Source of the DNA: a bacterium
GTDB taxonomy: Bacteria; Actinomycetota; Acidimicrobiia; Spongiisociales; Spongiisociaceae
Reading direction: 5' to 3'
Length of the DNA stretch: 49,184 nucleotides
Assembly: GCA_028821235.1 (NCBI GenBank)
Contig: JAPPGV010000149.1
Coordinates: forward strand, 1-49,184
A program made the position numbers and the translations under genes. The notes below the pieces were generated by a model that saw only the letters and a program-made list of their open reading frames with translations, had not been told where the DNA came from and searched no databases. Positions 23,683 to 32,147 of the stretch are shown here, in pieces. Each line of letters opens with the position of its first letter. Within the stretch, counting starts at the first letter, position 1.

Positions 23683-25533
23683 ATGAACACCGGAGTCGAA
23701 CACGAACGCCAGGCCATAGGGGCAGCTATCGGCGACATGACCTTGGTCGGATTGCTCGGCCGGAACGCCGAGCGGTTCGGTGACCATCCGGCCATCCGGT
23801 GGAACGCCGGCGAGGAGACCCGAACGCTGACCTGGTCCGAGTATCGGGGCCAGGTGGTGGAGGTGGCGGCCGGGTTGCGCACCCTCGGAGTCGAGGCCGG
23901 GAACTTCGTCGCCATCATGGCCGGCAACCGGCCCGAGCACGTGATCGCCGACCTCGGGATCGTTCATGCGGGCGCCGTTCCGGTGTCGCTGTACAACACC
24001 CTGGCTTCCGAGCAGATCCAGTACATCGCAGGTCACTGCTCCGCCCGGGTGGCGGTGCTGGAGAACGCCGACTACCTGGAGCGTTGGCAGGGAATCCGGG
24101 GGGACCTGCCCAACCTGACCCACATCGTCGTCATGGAGCCGCCCGAGGACGGTGACGATGAGCGGATCATGTCCTGGGAGGATCTCCGGTCGGCGGGCCG
24201 GGAGGCACTGGCGGGCGATCCGGAGCTGGTCGATCGGTCGTCGGTGGCGGTGGCGCAGGACGACCTGGCCACCTTGATCTACACGTCCGGCACGACCGGA
24301 GTGCCCAAGGGGGTGATGATCAGCCATCGCAACGTGCTGTGGACCCTGGAGTGCGTCGCCCGCACCTACCCCCTGCCCGATCACTTGCGGCTCGTCTCCT
24401 ACCTGCCGCTGGCGCACATCGGCGAGCGCATGGCCAGCCACTACGTCAGCCTGTATTGGGTCGGAACCGTCCGCTACATCCCCGATCTGACCGAAGTGGC
24501 GGCGGCGGTCCAGGAGACCCGCCCGCACGTCTTCTTCGCCGTGCCCCGGGTCTGGGAGAAGTTCCATGCCGGCCTGATGGCGCGGGTCAACGCCGAGCCC
24601 AACGCCCGGCGGCGGGCCCTGGCGCTCGGCGCCATCGAGTTGGCGATCGAGGGGCAACGGGCCGAGCAGGAGGGCCGCCACCTCGGGCTGGTCGACCGCC
24701 TGAAGCTCGGACTGTTCGATCGCATCCTGTTCTCCAAGAAGTTCCGGACCGGTCTCGGTATGGACGCGCTGAAGCTGGCCATCTCGGCCGCGGCGCCGAT
24801 CTCGCCGGATCTGTTGCTCTTCTTCCGGGGTATCGGCCTACCGGTCTTCGAGCTGTACGGGATGACCGAGTCCTCCGGTCCCGGCACTTCCAACGTCCCG
24901 GGGGCCAACCGGATCGGGACCGTGGGCCGGGCCATGCCGGGGGTGGAGCTGTCCATCGCCGATGACGATGAGATCATGTTGCGCGGCGGGCTCATCACCG
25001 AGGGTTACTACCGCGACCCGGACACGACCGCCGCCACGTACGGCGAGGACGGATGGTTGCGCACCGGCGACCTGGGACGGCTGGATGACCACGGCTACCT
25101 CAGCATCATCGGGCGCAAGAAGGAGATCATCATCACCGCCGGGGGCAAGAACGTGGCCCCGGCCCGGCTGGAGAACCTCATCAACGAGCATGCCCTGGTC
25201 TCCCAGGCCTGCGTGGTGGGCGACGGTCGCCGCTACCTGACCCTCCTGGTGGCCCTCGACCCCGACCTGGCGGAGGGATGGGCCGAGAGCCAGGGCGTGG
25301 AGTACGGCAGCTTCGACGAGTTCACCCGCCATTCGAAGGTGCTCGCGGAAGTTGACCGGGTGGTGGAGTCGGCCAACGCCCGGGTCTCCCGGGTGGAGCA
25401 GGCTCGCAAGTGGACCGTGGTGTCGGAGAAGTGGTCGGCCGAGTCCGGCGAGCTCACCCCGTCGCTCAAGATGAAGCGCCGGGTGGTACTGGAGCGCTAC
25501 TCCCGCCAGATCGAGGACCTCTACGAGGACTGA
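23683..25533 (+). CDS. Long-chain fatty-acid-CoA ligase (FadD15-like, AMP-forming)
   Basis: 616 aa, ATG 23683 behind AGGGGAGGG. It activates fatty acids as acyl-adenylates, then CoA thioesters. The phosphate-binding loop is LIYTSGTTGVPKGVMISHRN. Further motifs are YLPLAHIGERMASHYVSLYW, ELYGMTESSGPGTSNVPGAN, GWLRTGDLGRLDDHGYL and IIGRKKEIIITAGGKNVAPA. The length and the large mid-domain match the actinobacterial FadD15 and eukaryotic long-chain ACSL group rather than short-chain enzymes. The catalytic lysine at the C-terminus (A10) is probably in LTPSLKMKRR. It is followed 55 bp later by a 2-hydroxyacid dehydrogenase gene on the same strand. Confidence 0.9.
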   Translation: MNTGVEHERQAIGAAIGDMTLVGLLGRNAERFGDHPAIRWNAGEETRTLTWSEYRGQVVEVAAGLRTLGVEAGNFVAIMAGNRPEHVIADLGIVHAGAVPVSLYNTLASEQIQYIAGHCSARVAVLENADYLERWQGIRGDLPNLTHIVVMEPPEDGDDERIMSWEDLRSAGREALAGDPELVDRSSVAVAQDDLATLIYTSGTTGVPKGVMISHRNVLWTLECVARTYPLPDHLRLVSYLPLAHIGERMASHYVSLYWVGTVRYIPDLTEVAAAVQETRPHVFFAVPRVWEKFHAGLMARVNAEPNARRRALALGAIELAIEGQRAEQEGRHLGLVDRLKLGLFDRILFSKKFRTGLGMDALKLAISAAAPISPDLLLFFRGIGLPVFELYGMTESSGPGTSNVPGANRIGTVGRAMPGVELSIADDDEIMLRGGLITEGYYRDPDTTAATYGEDGWLRTGDLGRLDDHGYLSIIGRKKEIIITAGGKNVAPARLENLINEHALVSQACVVGDGRRYLTLLVALDPDLAEGWAESQGVEYGSFDEFTRHSKVLAEVDRVVESANARVSRVEQARKWTVVSEKWSAESGELTPSLKMKRRVVLERYSRQIEDLYED

Positions 25534-25588
25534 GCCCTCCGGTGCGGTCGGGACGGGGCGCGAGCGCCGGGACCGGGTGGTCGGGGGC

Positions 25589-26569
25589 ATGACCCGGGCG
25601 CAGGTGGTGGTCACCCGACGGCCACCCGGGGCGGTCGTGGAGATGCTCCGGGCGGTGGCCGAGGTGTGGTTGTTTCCCGAGAACCGAGCCATCCCGCGCG
25701 CCGAACTGCTGGCGAGGGCGCCTGATGCCGACGGCCTGTACTGCATGCTCACCGAACGCATCGACGAGGAGTTGCTGGAAGCCGCCGGCCGGCTCGAAGC
25801 CATCAGCCAGATGGCGGTGGGCGTGGACAACATCGACCTGGCCGCATGTACGGCTCGGGGCATCCCGGTCGGTTACACCCCCGACGTCCTGACCGAGACC
25901 ACCGCCGACACCGCGTTCGGGCTGCTGATCGCGGCGGCTCGCCGGTTCAGGGAGGGTTTCGAGGAGGTGGTGGAGGGCCGTTGGGGGGAGTGGGACCCGT
26001 TGGCGCTGGTGGGCCGGGACATCGCCGGATCCACCCTGGGCATCGTGGGCCTCGGGCGGATCGGACAGGCCATAGCCCGGAGAGGTGCAGGGTTCGGCAT
26101 GCGGATGCTCTACACCAAGCGGCGCCGGGACCGCCGCGCCGAGGAGGTGCTCGGAGTGGAGTACCGCACCCTGCCCGAGCTGCTGGCGGAAGCGGATCAC
26201 GTGGTGGTGGTGACCAGCTTCCACCCGGGCACGCACCACCTGATCGACCGGGATGCCCTGGCGGCCATGAAGCCGACCGCCACCCTGGTGAACGCGGCCC
26301 GGGGCCCGGTCGTAGACACGGACGCGCTGATCGAGGCGCTGGCCGGGGGCGCCATCGCCGCCGCCGGCCTGGACGTGACCGACCCCGAGCCGATCCCGGC
26401 GGATCATCCGCTGGTGGCCCTGCCCAACTGCTTCATCGTCCCGCACATCGGGAGCGCCACCGTCCGGACCCGCATCCGGATGGCGGAGAGGGCGGCGGCC
26501 AACCTGGTGGCGGCCCTGGAGGGGCGACAGATGCCGTATTGCGCCAACCCCGAGGTCTACCACGCCTGA
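25589..26569 (+). CDS. D-isomer-specific 2-hydroxyacid dehydrogenase (glyoxylate/hydroxypyruvate reductase-like)
   Basis: 326 aa from ATG 25589; an in-frame GTG at 25577 would add four residues. The split catalytic domain starts VVVTRRPPGAVVEMLRAV. The NAD(P) domain carries STLGIVGLGRIGQAIARRG. The catalytic triad is visible as Arg in LVNAARGPVVDTDAL, Glu in DVTDPEPIPADHPL and His in IVPHIGSATVRTRIRMAE. The family reduces glyoxylate, hydroxypyruvate or other 2-keto acids. Glyoxylate and serine-side metabolism would fit the amine block upstream, but no operon link exists. Confidence 0.9.
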   Translation: MTRAQVVVTRRPPGAVVEMLRAVAEVWLFPENRAIPRAELLARAPDADGLYCMLTERIDEELLEAAGRLEAISQMAVGVDNIDLAACTARGIPVGYTPDVLTETTADTAFGLLIAAARRFREGFEEVVEGRWGEWDPLALVGRDIAGSTLGIVGLGRIGQAIARRGAGFGMRMLYTKRRRDRRAEEVLGVEYRTLPELLAEADHVVVVTSFHPGTHHLIDRDALAAMKPTATLVNAARGPVVDTDALIEALAGGAIAAAGLDVTDPEPIPADHPLVALPNCFIVPHIGSATVRTRIRMAERAAANLVAALEGRQMPYCANPEVYHA

Positions 26570-26643
26570 CGGGTTTGACGCCTCTTCCATCGCCAGTGTT
26601 CGGGTTGTTAGCCTTGTCACCTCGGAGAATACGGGGGCTACCC

Positions 26644-26853
26644 ATGCAGGAGATACAACTAACCGCGGTTATCCGGCAGGAGGACGGTTGGTTCGTAGCG
26701 CAGGCATTGGAGGTCGACGTCGCGAGCCAAGGTGAGTCGCCCGATGTTGCGCTTGACAACCTCGCTGAGGCGTTGGAGCTTCATTTCGAACCGCCCTGTT
26801 CGACCGTGGCACCACAAGTTCATCACCTCCGAGTGAAGGTTGGAGCGGCTTAG
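26644..26853 (+). CDS. hicB: HicB-type antitoxin
   Basis: 69 aa, ATG 26644. The partial RNase H-like fold of HicB is recognisable in IQLTAVIRQEDGWFVAQALE, VDVASQGESPDVALDNLAEA and LELHFE. It is the short form, without an obvious C-terminal DNA-binding domain. It overlaps the downstream hicA by 14 bp. The antitoxin-first order is common in actinobacteria. A possible promoter (TTGTTA, then AGAATA) lies just upstream. Confidence 0.85.
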   Translation: MQEIQLTAVIRQEDGWFVAQALEVDVASQGESPDVALDNLAEALELHFEPPCSTVAPQVHHLRVKVGAA

Positions 26854-27064
26854 CCCGCTCCCCTACAGGCAGGTCGCTCGCAAACTGCACGGAGCGGGGT
26901 TTGTAGAGGTCAGCCAAAAGGGCAGTCACGTCAAGTTCGTGAGGCGGGATGGCGATGAGATTCGCACCGCCGTTGTTCCGCGTCACAGGGAAGTGCGAGT
27001 CGGAACCTTGAGCAGCATACTGCGCCAGGCGGGACTGAGCGTTGAGCAGTTCAACCGCCTGTAG
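26840..27064 (+). CDS. hicA: HicA-type mRNA interferase toxin
   Basis: 74 aa. TTG 26840 is the first possible start after an in-frame TGA at 26834; the product begins MERLSPLPYRQVARKLHGAG. The active-site His is in VSQKGSHVKFVRRDGDEI, and the closing TLSSILRQAGLSVEQFNRL is typical. HicA binds and cleaves mRNA through a double-stranded-RNA-binding-like fold and is neutralised by HicB. The overlap with hicB ensures antitoxin is made first. It converges on the thiamine pyrophosphokinase gene, with 13 bp between the stops. Confidence 0.88.
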   Translation: MERLSPLPYRQVARKLHGAGFVEVSQKGSHVKFVRRDGDEIRTAVVPRHREVRVGTLSSILRQAGLSVEQFNRL

Positions 27065-27077
27065 ATTGCTGGATCTG

Positions 27078-27728
27078 TCAAGCGGTGGCTGACCGACCCT
27101 GGTTGAAGATGGCTAGAACGGCGCCCTCGGCCACCTCGATCTCGAGCTCCTCGCCCGACGCGACGTTGCTGATGCCCACCGAGCCGTGAACCCGGAGCGA
27201 GGCGTCCCGGAGCGGCCATCGGGCGTGGCGGATGTGCACGCCTCCGGCGTCTCCCCCGATCGGGATGAGGCTGAAGAGTTGCCCTGGCGTGGTGGCGATG
27301 GACCTGCTACCCCTTATGACGTGGGCCGTTTCCCGCTCCATGACCCAGCTGACCCGGACATGGCGGGCCGCCGGGCTCCCGATCACCCCGACGTTGCCCA
27401 GCAGGTGGTCGAGCCGCCCGCCTCCGCCGCCCACGAAGACGATCTCGCGTGGGTCGTTGCGGAGCGCTACCTCTAGCGCCAGCTCCAGATCGGTGGCGTC
27501 CTTGTCGGGGGAGTGGGCTTCGATGACGGTCTCGCCGTCGAATATGCGCTCCATGGCGCTTGCGGATATCGAGTCGAGGTCGCCCACCAGGAGGTCGACG
27601 GTCACGGCGGCGGCGGCGGCGATGTCGGCGCCCGAGTCGGCGGCTATGACGAGGTCGGCCGGTCCGAGCCGCTCGATCCGTTCCGGCGTGACCGGATCAC
27701 CCCCGGCGAAGACGTGGACGACGGTCAT
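27078..27728 (-). CDS. Thiamine pyrophosphokinase
   Basis: 216 aa, start ATG 27728, directly after the stop of the propeller lipoprotein gene (TGAATG). It converts thiamine to thiamine pyrophosphate. Motifs: LVIAADSGADIAAAAA, LLVGDLDSISASAM, SPDKDATDLELALEVAL and GGGGGRLDHLLGNVGVIGSP. The C-terminal half is the beta-rich thiamine-binding domain (SLIPIGGDAGGVHIRHARW, VGISNVASGEELEIEVAEGA). The cofactor would serve the 2-oxoacid dehydrogenase E1 encoded at 45-47 kb. No TPP riboswitch was seen. Confidence 0.9.
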   Translation of the reverse strand: MTVVHVFAGGDPVTPERIERLGPADLVIAADSGADIAAAAAVTVDLLVGDLDSISASAMERIFDGETVIEAHSPDKDATDLELALEVALRNDPREIVFVGGGGGRLDHLLGNVGVIGSPAARHVRVSWVMERETAHVIRGSRSIATTPGQLFSLIPIGGDAGGVHIRHARWPLRDASLRVHGSVGISNVASGEELEIEVAEGAVLAIFNQGRSATA

Positions 27729-29111
27729 TCAGGTTCGCGGCGCGAACACCGCCATGGATCCGGCGCCCAGGACGACGGGACGCTCCTCCTCGAGAGGCTG
27801 GAGGAAGACGTAGTCGTCTCCCCGGTCGGAGGCGGCGTACACGAAGGCCGAGCTGTCCGGCGCCCAGAGCGTGTGGCTGTGGCCGTACTGGTTCCAGAAG
27901 GGGATGTAGCTGCGCAGGAAGTTCTCGGTGGGGGCGATGCCGGGGTATGAGGTGATGGCGCCGTCCTGGTACACGTCCATCGAGAGCCGGCTCGCCTCGC
28001 CGCTTATTCCGAGCAGGAGGATCTTGCGGCTGTCGGGGCTCCACTGCCAGGCCACCGTGTTGGGGGCGTCGAGCTCCGCTACCTGACCGCTACCCGGCTC
28101 CACCAGGTACATGGAGGTGGGGCGGGCCAGGTTGTGGAGCGAGTAGGCCACCTGCCTGCCGTCGGGGGATACCGCGAAGGCGAAGAAACCGGCTCCCGTC
28201 GCGATCACTTCGACCTCACCGCTCACCAGGTCATGGATCACCAACTCGTCCGGGGGCTCCTCGATCTGGTTCCGGGCGGGGCGCACGTACATGATCGAGT
28301 GGCCGTCGGGCATCCAGGACGGCGCCTGGTAGGCCGACCAGACGAAGTCGAAGGTGGCTACGGGGGTGATCTCTCCGGAGGCCGGGTCGATGATCTGAAG
28401 GCGGGAGTTGTCGAGGTGGGTAAGCAGCCGCGAGCTGTCCGGCGACCAGTGGAAGTAGTACGAGAGGGCGGAGTCCACGATCTCCACCATCCCCGTGTCC
28501 AGGTCGAGGATCGCCAGGCCGACCTCGGAATCGGTGGCTCCCAGCATCGCCACGAAGCGACCGTCCGGACTCCAGTGGATGTAGAACACCACGAAGGGTG
28601 TCTCGTAGGCGGCCAGGGTTCCGCCGCTTCCAGGCCCGATGACCAGCCAACTCTCGGTAGTCGAGGCTCTCGAGAAGGCCACCAGCTGGCCGTCCGGCGA
28701 CCAGATGGGCTGGGCCAGGAAGCCATCCGCCCTCTCCACGTACAGGGCGTTCCGCTCGGCTCCGGGGCCGACGACGGTGATGCCTCCGCCGAACCGCCCG
28801 TCGACCAGCACCGGGGCGGTAAGCGCCTCCATCCCTTGGGCCGACCGCTCCGGCGCGGCCGGCATGGTCGTCGTGTCGGCTGCCGAGACGGTCGTGGCGC
28901 CGGTCCCTGTCGCGGCGGGCGCGGTGGTGGCGGTGGTCGTTGCGGCGCCGTCCTCCGCTGCTGCGGCGGTGGTCGCCTCCGTGGAAGGACTTCCCTCGAA
29001 AACGACCTCGTTGCTCGAGGTGGAGCAGGCCGGGCCGAGAGCCATCATCGCCGCGACGAGGGCAAGCATTCCTGGTCGCCACGATCGGGCCGCGCCTGCT
29101 CGGAGGCTCAT
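27729..29111 (-). CDS. Seven-bladed TolB/PD40-type beta-propeller lipoprotein
   Basis: 460 aa from ATG 29111; the longer open frame to 29228 would overlap the divergent Fe-S gene and lacks a signal peptide. The signal peptide ends in MMALGPACSTSSNE, a lipobox. A Thr/Ala-rich linker follows. Then seven S-P-D blades can be counted: IWSPDGQLVAFS, HWSPDGRFVAML, HWSPDSSRLLTH, SWMPDGHSIMYV, AVSPDGRQVAYS, WQWSPDSRKILLL and LWAPDSSAFVYAA. It is a surface-exposed protein of unknown role, perhaps binding protein or peptide. Downstream is thiamine pyrophosphokinase, with no spacing. Confidence 0.85.
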   Translation of the reverse strand: MSLRAGAARSWRPGMLALVAAMMALGPACSTSSNEVVFEGSPSTEATTAAAAEDGAATTTATTAPAATGTGATTVSAADTTTMPAAPERSAQGMEALTAPVLVDGRFGGGITVVGPGAERNALYVERADGFLAQPIWSPDGQLVAFSRASTTESWLVIGPGSGGTLAAYETPFVVFYIHWSPDGRFVAMLGATDSEVGLAILDLDTGMVEIVDSALSYYFHWSPDSSRLLTHLDNSRLQIIDPASGEITPVATFDFVWSAYQAPSWMPDGHSIMYVRPARNQIEEPPDELVIHDLVSGEVEVIATGAGFFAFAVSPDGRQVAYSLHNLARPTSMYLVEPGSGQVAELDAPNTVAWQWSPDSRKILLLGISGEASRLSMDVYQDGAITSYPGIAPTENFLRSYIPFWNQYGHSHTLWAPDSSAFVYAASDRGDDYVFLQPLEEERPVVLGAGSMAVFAPRT

Positions 29112-29175
29112 GTGTGGACTGTACCCGACTCGCCACGGCAACGGTTGGCCGGACGGGTGGCTACCCTTGCTGACC

Positions 29176-29811
29176 ATGAGCACCAACGCATTGATGAACT
29201 TCAGCGACGAAGCCCTTGAGCGGATCATCGAGATCCGTGACCAGGAGCCGGGCGAAGACGAGTACGGCCTGCTGATCGAGATAACCGGCGTCCAGGGACT
29301 CCAGTTCGGATACTCGTTGTCGTTCGTCCCGCTCGACGAGGCCGAGCCGTCCGATCACGTGGAGCGCCACGGTGATCTGGCGGTCGTCATCCCGTCTGCG
29401 GACACCGAGAACATGACCGGCGCCCGGCTGGCCATGTCGTCGAACCCGATGACCCCGGGATTGGCCATCGACAACCCGAACAACCCGTCGCCGGACATCC
29501 CGGACTTCGACGCCGGGGACCTGACCGGTCCGATCGCGGAGCGGGTCCAGCAGGTCCTTGAACACCAGGTGAACCCGGCGATCGCGGCCCACGGAGGCCA
29601 GGCCAGCCTGGTGGGCGAGGAGAACGGTGTGGTCTATCTCCAGATGGGAGGAGGCTGCCAGGGTTGCGGGATGGCCGCCATGACCCTGCGCCAGGGAATC
29701 GAGCGGATCCTGCGCGAGGCCATCCCCGAGATCGTCGAGATCGTGGACATCACCGACCACCAGGGCGGCGAGAACCCCTACTACGCGGCATCCCACGCCC
29801 ATTCCCACTAG
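29176..29811 (+). CDS. NfuA-like Fe-S cluster carrier protein
   Basis: 211 aa. The N-terminal part (about 10-105) is a degenerate A-type/HesB-like domain (FSDEALERIIEIRDQEPGED, ITGVQGLQFGYSLSFVPLDE) lacking its Cys ligands. A linker is followed by the NifU C-terminal domain (about 118-200) with VNPAIAAHGGQASLVG and the CxxC motif in MGGGCQGCGMAAMTLRQGIE. This two-domain layout is that of NfuA, which carries 4Fe-4S clusters to target enzymes. The TAG stop lies in the end of the repeat element that follows, so the native stop may have been replaced. Confidence 0.88.
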   Translation: MSTNALMNFSDEALERIIEIRDQEPGEDEYGLLIEITGVQGLQFGYSLSFVPLDEAEPSDHVERHGDLAVVIPSADTENMTGARLAMSSNPMTPGLAIDNPNNPSPDIPDFDAGDLTGPIAERVQQVLEHQVNPAIAAHGGQASLVGEENGVVYLQMGGGCQGCGMAAMTLRQGIERILREAIPEIVEIVDITDHQGGENPYYAASHAHSH

Positions 29812-29914
29812 GAGGGTACTGAAAAATGTCCAGCTGTCCCGACACTCGGCAATGAAACCCCAGGTCAAGGGATCGCGGACCAACACATCCCCGTCTTTTT
29901 CAGCACCCTCCTAG
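29808..29914. mobile_element. 107-bp MITE-like inverted-repeat element
   Basis: The ends CTAGGAGGGTACTGAAAAA and TTTTTCAGCACCCTCCTAG are inverted repeats with one mismatch over 19 bp. There is no coding capacity. A related element in the opposite orientation lies at 47083-47186; both share the terminal TAGGAG-x2-TGCTGAAAAAGACGGGG and the internal GGACATT-x-TTCAG. The left end supplies the stop codon of the Fe-S protein gene. It is probably a non-autonomous derivative of a DDE transposon, or a mobile terminator-like repeat. Confidence 0.8.
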
Positions 29915-29919
29915 CCCGC

Positions 29920-29939
29920 TCAGGCTAGGCCAAGCCTGA
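29920..29939 (+). terminator. 7-bp hairpin after the element
   Basis: TCAGGCT (29920-29926) and AGCCTGA (29933-29939) with loop AGGCCA. It could be the original terminator of the Fe-S gene, now pushed downstream by the element. The remaining 280 bp to the next gene hold no gene I can support; an AT-richer stretch near 30120-30175 probably contains that gene's promoter. Confidence 0.4.
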
Positions 29940-30219
29940 CGTAACGTTCCTGAAAACGCCTCCGGCCTGGAGAATCCTCAACAAGCGCGGAATGCGCTGC
30001 GAGGCGGCGCCCCTGGGACGCGGAGGCGAGCGGGTCGCCTGTCACGTCGCCGCGCCGGTCTTAGAGCCGATCGTGCGGGTCGATCCATCCACATATTCAC
30101 TGTCAAAAACCCAGGAGAAATCCCTGACCACCGTTTCATCTGTCTTTTTAGATCAGAAAGTGTGGTAAAGTGCCGGCAGACCTGCCCAGCCACATTTTCA
30201 AGACCAGAGCGAGGGTGCG

Positions 30220-32037
30220 ATGTCTACAGGATTCGGAGCTTCGGCCGCCCTTGATGACCAGATCCAACTCATGCTCGATCTCTTGGCGCAAGGTCGCCCT
30301 CCCGCGGAGATCGAAACGGCCCATGTGGACGTCAAAGAGGAGCCCGGCCGTCGCGACCGGCGCGGCAAGTCCCTGCCGGCAAGCCGCGAGAACGAGGAGG
30401 CTGCCGGGTACCTCACGGGCGAAATGGCCTGCATGGCCAATACCCCCGGGGGTGGCGCGATCATCTTGGGTGTGTCCGACGACGGTGTCAGGATCGGCAC
30501 AGGGCTTGATCCGGAGTGGCTCCGCCACCGCATATTTGAACTGACACAGCGCAAGCTGACCGTCTCTGCCCGACCCTTGATGTTGGACGGCTGCCGCTTG
30601 CTGGTGCTGTCCACGCCCGAAGCTTGGGAGCCGATCCCTTACAGGGGTCGCTATCGCTGGCGTTTGAACGACGACTGCGTTGATGTCGATTTCACATCGT
30701 GGAATGACAGGCGGCTGCTTCGCGGAGGCTTCGATTGGTCGGCCCAGCCGTCATCTAACTCACTGGCCGACGTCAAGCAGACCGCTGTCGACATCGCCAG
30801 GCGGTACATGCGCGAGAACGGCAACGGTAGTGGTGACGGCAGCCATCTGGCGATGGCGACGAGTCAGGACATGATCCGCCGTCTCAACCTTGTGGACGCA
30901 GACGGCCGACTGACCAACGCAGGATCGCTGCTCTTTGTGGGAACTCCCGAGATCGGAATCGACTACGTTCGGCGGGAGCTCCCCGGTGGCGACAGCACGC
31001 ATCGGGTGCCCCGTGCCGGTCGGCCGTGGTCGAGCGGCTTCAGCGCAGGGTTCGGGCCGTCCTTCAGCCGGGAGGAGGTGGGCCGCCGCCCGTTGCTAGA
31101 ACAGTTCGCCGCGGTGGAGCAGGCCATGGACGTGGCGAACGCCGTGGTTCATGTGCCGGACGGCTTTGCGGCGCATCAGATCGATTCCATCCCGCTGAGA
31201 GCCATGAGGGAGGCGCTGGTCAATGGCATCGTCCACCGCGACTGGAACTCCCCGCAACCGACGACCGTCGAGCATGTCGGGTCCGTCCTGACTGTCACCT
31301 CGCCGGGGGGCTTCGTCGGTGGGGTCGCCCCCTCGAACATCATCACGCATCCTGCGGCGCCCCGTTATCGAAGTCTCGCCGAGGCCATGGCGGCTATGCG
31401 GTTGGGCGAGCGGGAGGGGATCGGCGTGGACCGCATGACGGCGGACATGCTCTCTCTGGGTCACCCGCCGCCGGTGTTCTCGGAGGTTGACGGCCCGTAC
31501 GTGCGGGTCGCGCTGATCGGCGGCAAGCCGGATCTGGAGTGGCTCCACTTCATCGGCGGGCTCGAGCCCTCCTCGCGGGGTGATCTGGACCTGCTGCTTC
31601 TCGTGAACTGCCTGATCGACCGCGGCTGGGCCGATGCCAACTTGGCGGCTCCGGTTCTGCAAAGACCTGTCCAGGAGACGTTGTCGATGATCGAGCGGGT
31701 TGCTGATCGAGTTCACATCGACGGAAGGCCGATCATCGAGAATGTCCACGGCATTCCCGAAGGTCACCCGCCTGCCCTCCGGCTGTCGGACGGTGCCCGC
31801 AGGCAATTCGTCCGCAAGCTCGAGCGATTCGCCACGCGCGCCGGACGGGAGTCGGTGATGCTGGACTACGCCCGGGCGAGGGGACGCATCTCCTCGACCG
31901 AGGCCGGCGACCTGGCGGGTGTCACCGCGTCTCACGCCGCCCAGATGCTTGCCGCGCTGGCTGATGCCGGGCACCTGGTGGGGAGCCGTCCCAACCGGCG
32001 GGGCCGCGGCTTCCACTACCTGCCAGTGCGGACGTGA
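30220..32037 (+). CDS. Schlafen/AlbA_2-domain protein with ATPase-like and winged-helix regions
   Basis: 605 aa. An N-terminal AlbA_2 (Schlafen-like) domain at about 25-165 shows THVDVKEEPGRRDRRGKSLP, GEMACMANTPGGGAIILGVS and DDGVRIGTGLDPEWLRHRI. A central region resembles the divergent ATP-binding domain of COG2865 (MREALVNGIVHRDWNSPQPT, VTSPGGFVGGVAP, GEREGIGVDRM). The C-terminus looks like a winged helix (SSTEAGDLAGVTASHAAQML, ALADAGHLVG, RGRGFHYLP). Such proteins are annotated as predicted transcriptional regulators, and some Schlafen-type proteins act in phage defence; which applies here is unknown. It stands alone between a repeat element and the pst operon. Confidence 0.8.
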   Translation: MSTGFGASAALDDQIQLMLDLLAQGRPPAEIETAHVDVKEEPGRRDRRGKSLPASRENEEAAGYLTGEMACMANTPGGGAIILGVSDDGVRIGTGLDPEWLRHRIFELTQRKLTVSARPLMLDGCRLLVLSTPEAWEPIPYRGRYRWRLNDDCVDVDFTSWNDRRLLRGGFDWSAQPSSNSLADVKQTAVDIARRYMRENGNGSGDGSHLAMATSQDMIRRLNLVDADGRLTNAGSLLFVGTPEIGIDYVRRELPGGDSTHRVPRAGRPWSSGFSAGFGPSFSREEVGRRPLLEQFAAVEQAMDVANAVVHVPDGFAAHQIDSIPLRAMREALVNGIVHRDWNSPQPTTVEHVGSVLTVTSPGGFVGGVAPSNIITHPAAPRYRSLAEAMAAMRLGEREGIGVDRMTADMLSLGHPPPVFSEVDGPYVRVALIGGKPDLEWLHFIGGLEPSSRGDLDLLLLVNCLIDRGWADANLAAPVLQRPVQETLSMIERVADRVHIDGRPIIENVHGIPEGHPPALRLSDGARRQFVRKLERFATRAGRESVMLDYARARGRISSTEAGDLAGVTASHAAQMLAALADAGHLVGSRPNRRGRGFHYLPVRT

Positions 32038-32061
32038 TCACGTTTCCGATTGCTGGGCAAG

Positions 32062-32083
32062 GTTTACCTCGCGTTCACCCTGG
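32062..32083 (+). promoter_or_regulatory. PHO box (two 11-bp direct repeats) upstream of pstS
   Basis: GTTTACCTCGC (32062-32072) and GTTCACCCTGG (32073-32083) are adjacent 11-bp units matching the Streptomyces PhoP box pattern GTTCACC-N4. They lie 65 bp before the pstS start. The response regulator encoded in the same operon (37159-37854) is the likely binder, giving phosphate-starvation autoregulation. Confidence 0.8.
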
Positions 32084-32147
32084 AAGACCGGTCCCTTAAC
32101 CCTGACGGCTTAGCGTTCCCTCCGGATTGAGGGTTCAGAGAGCATGG

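Noticed and set aside
25466-26620. 384-codon minus-strand frame opposite the 2-hydroxyacid dehydrogenase
   Set aside because: Antisense shadow without motifs.
27078-27728. TPP riboswitch near thiamine pyrophosphokinase
   Set aside because: The start directly abuts the upstream gene's stop and no CUGAGA/ACC thi-box pattern was seen.
29808-29914. Ordinary intrinsic terminator
   Set aside because: The inverted repeats are about 70 bp apart and the same sequence recurs at 47083-47186, which fits a dispersed element better.
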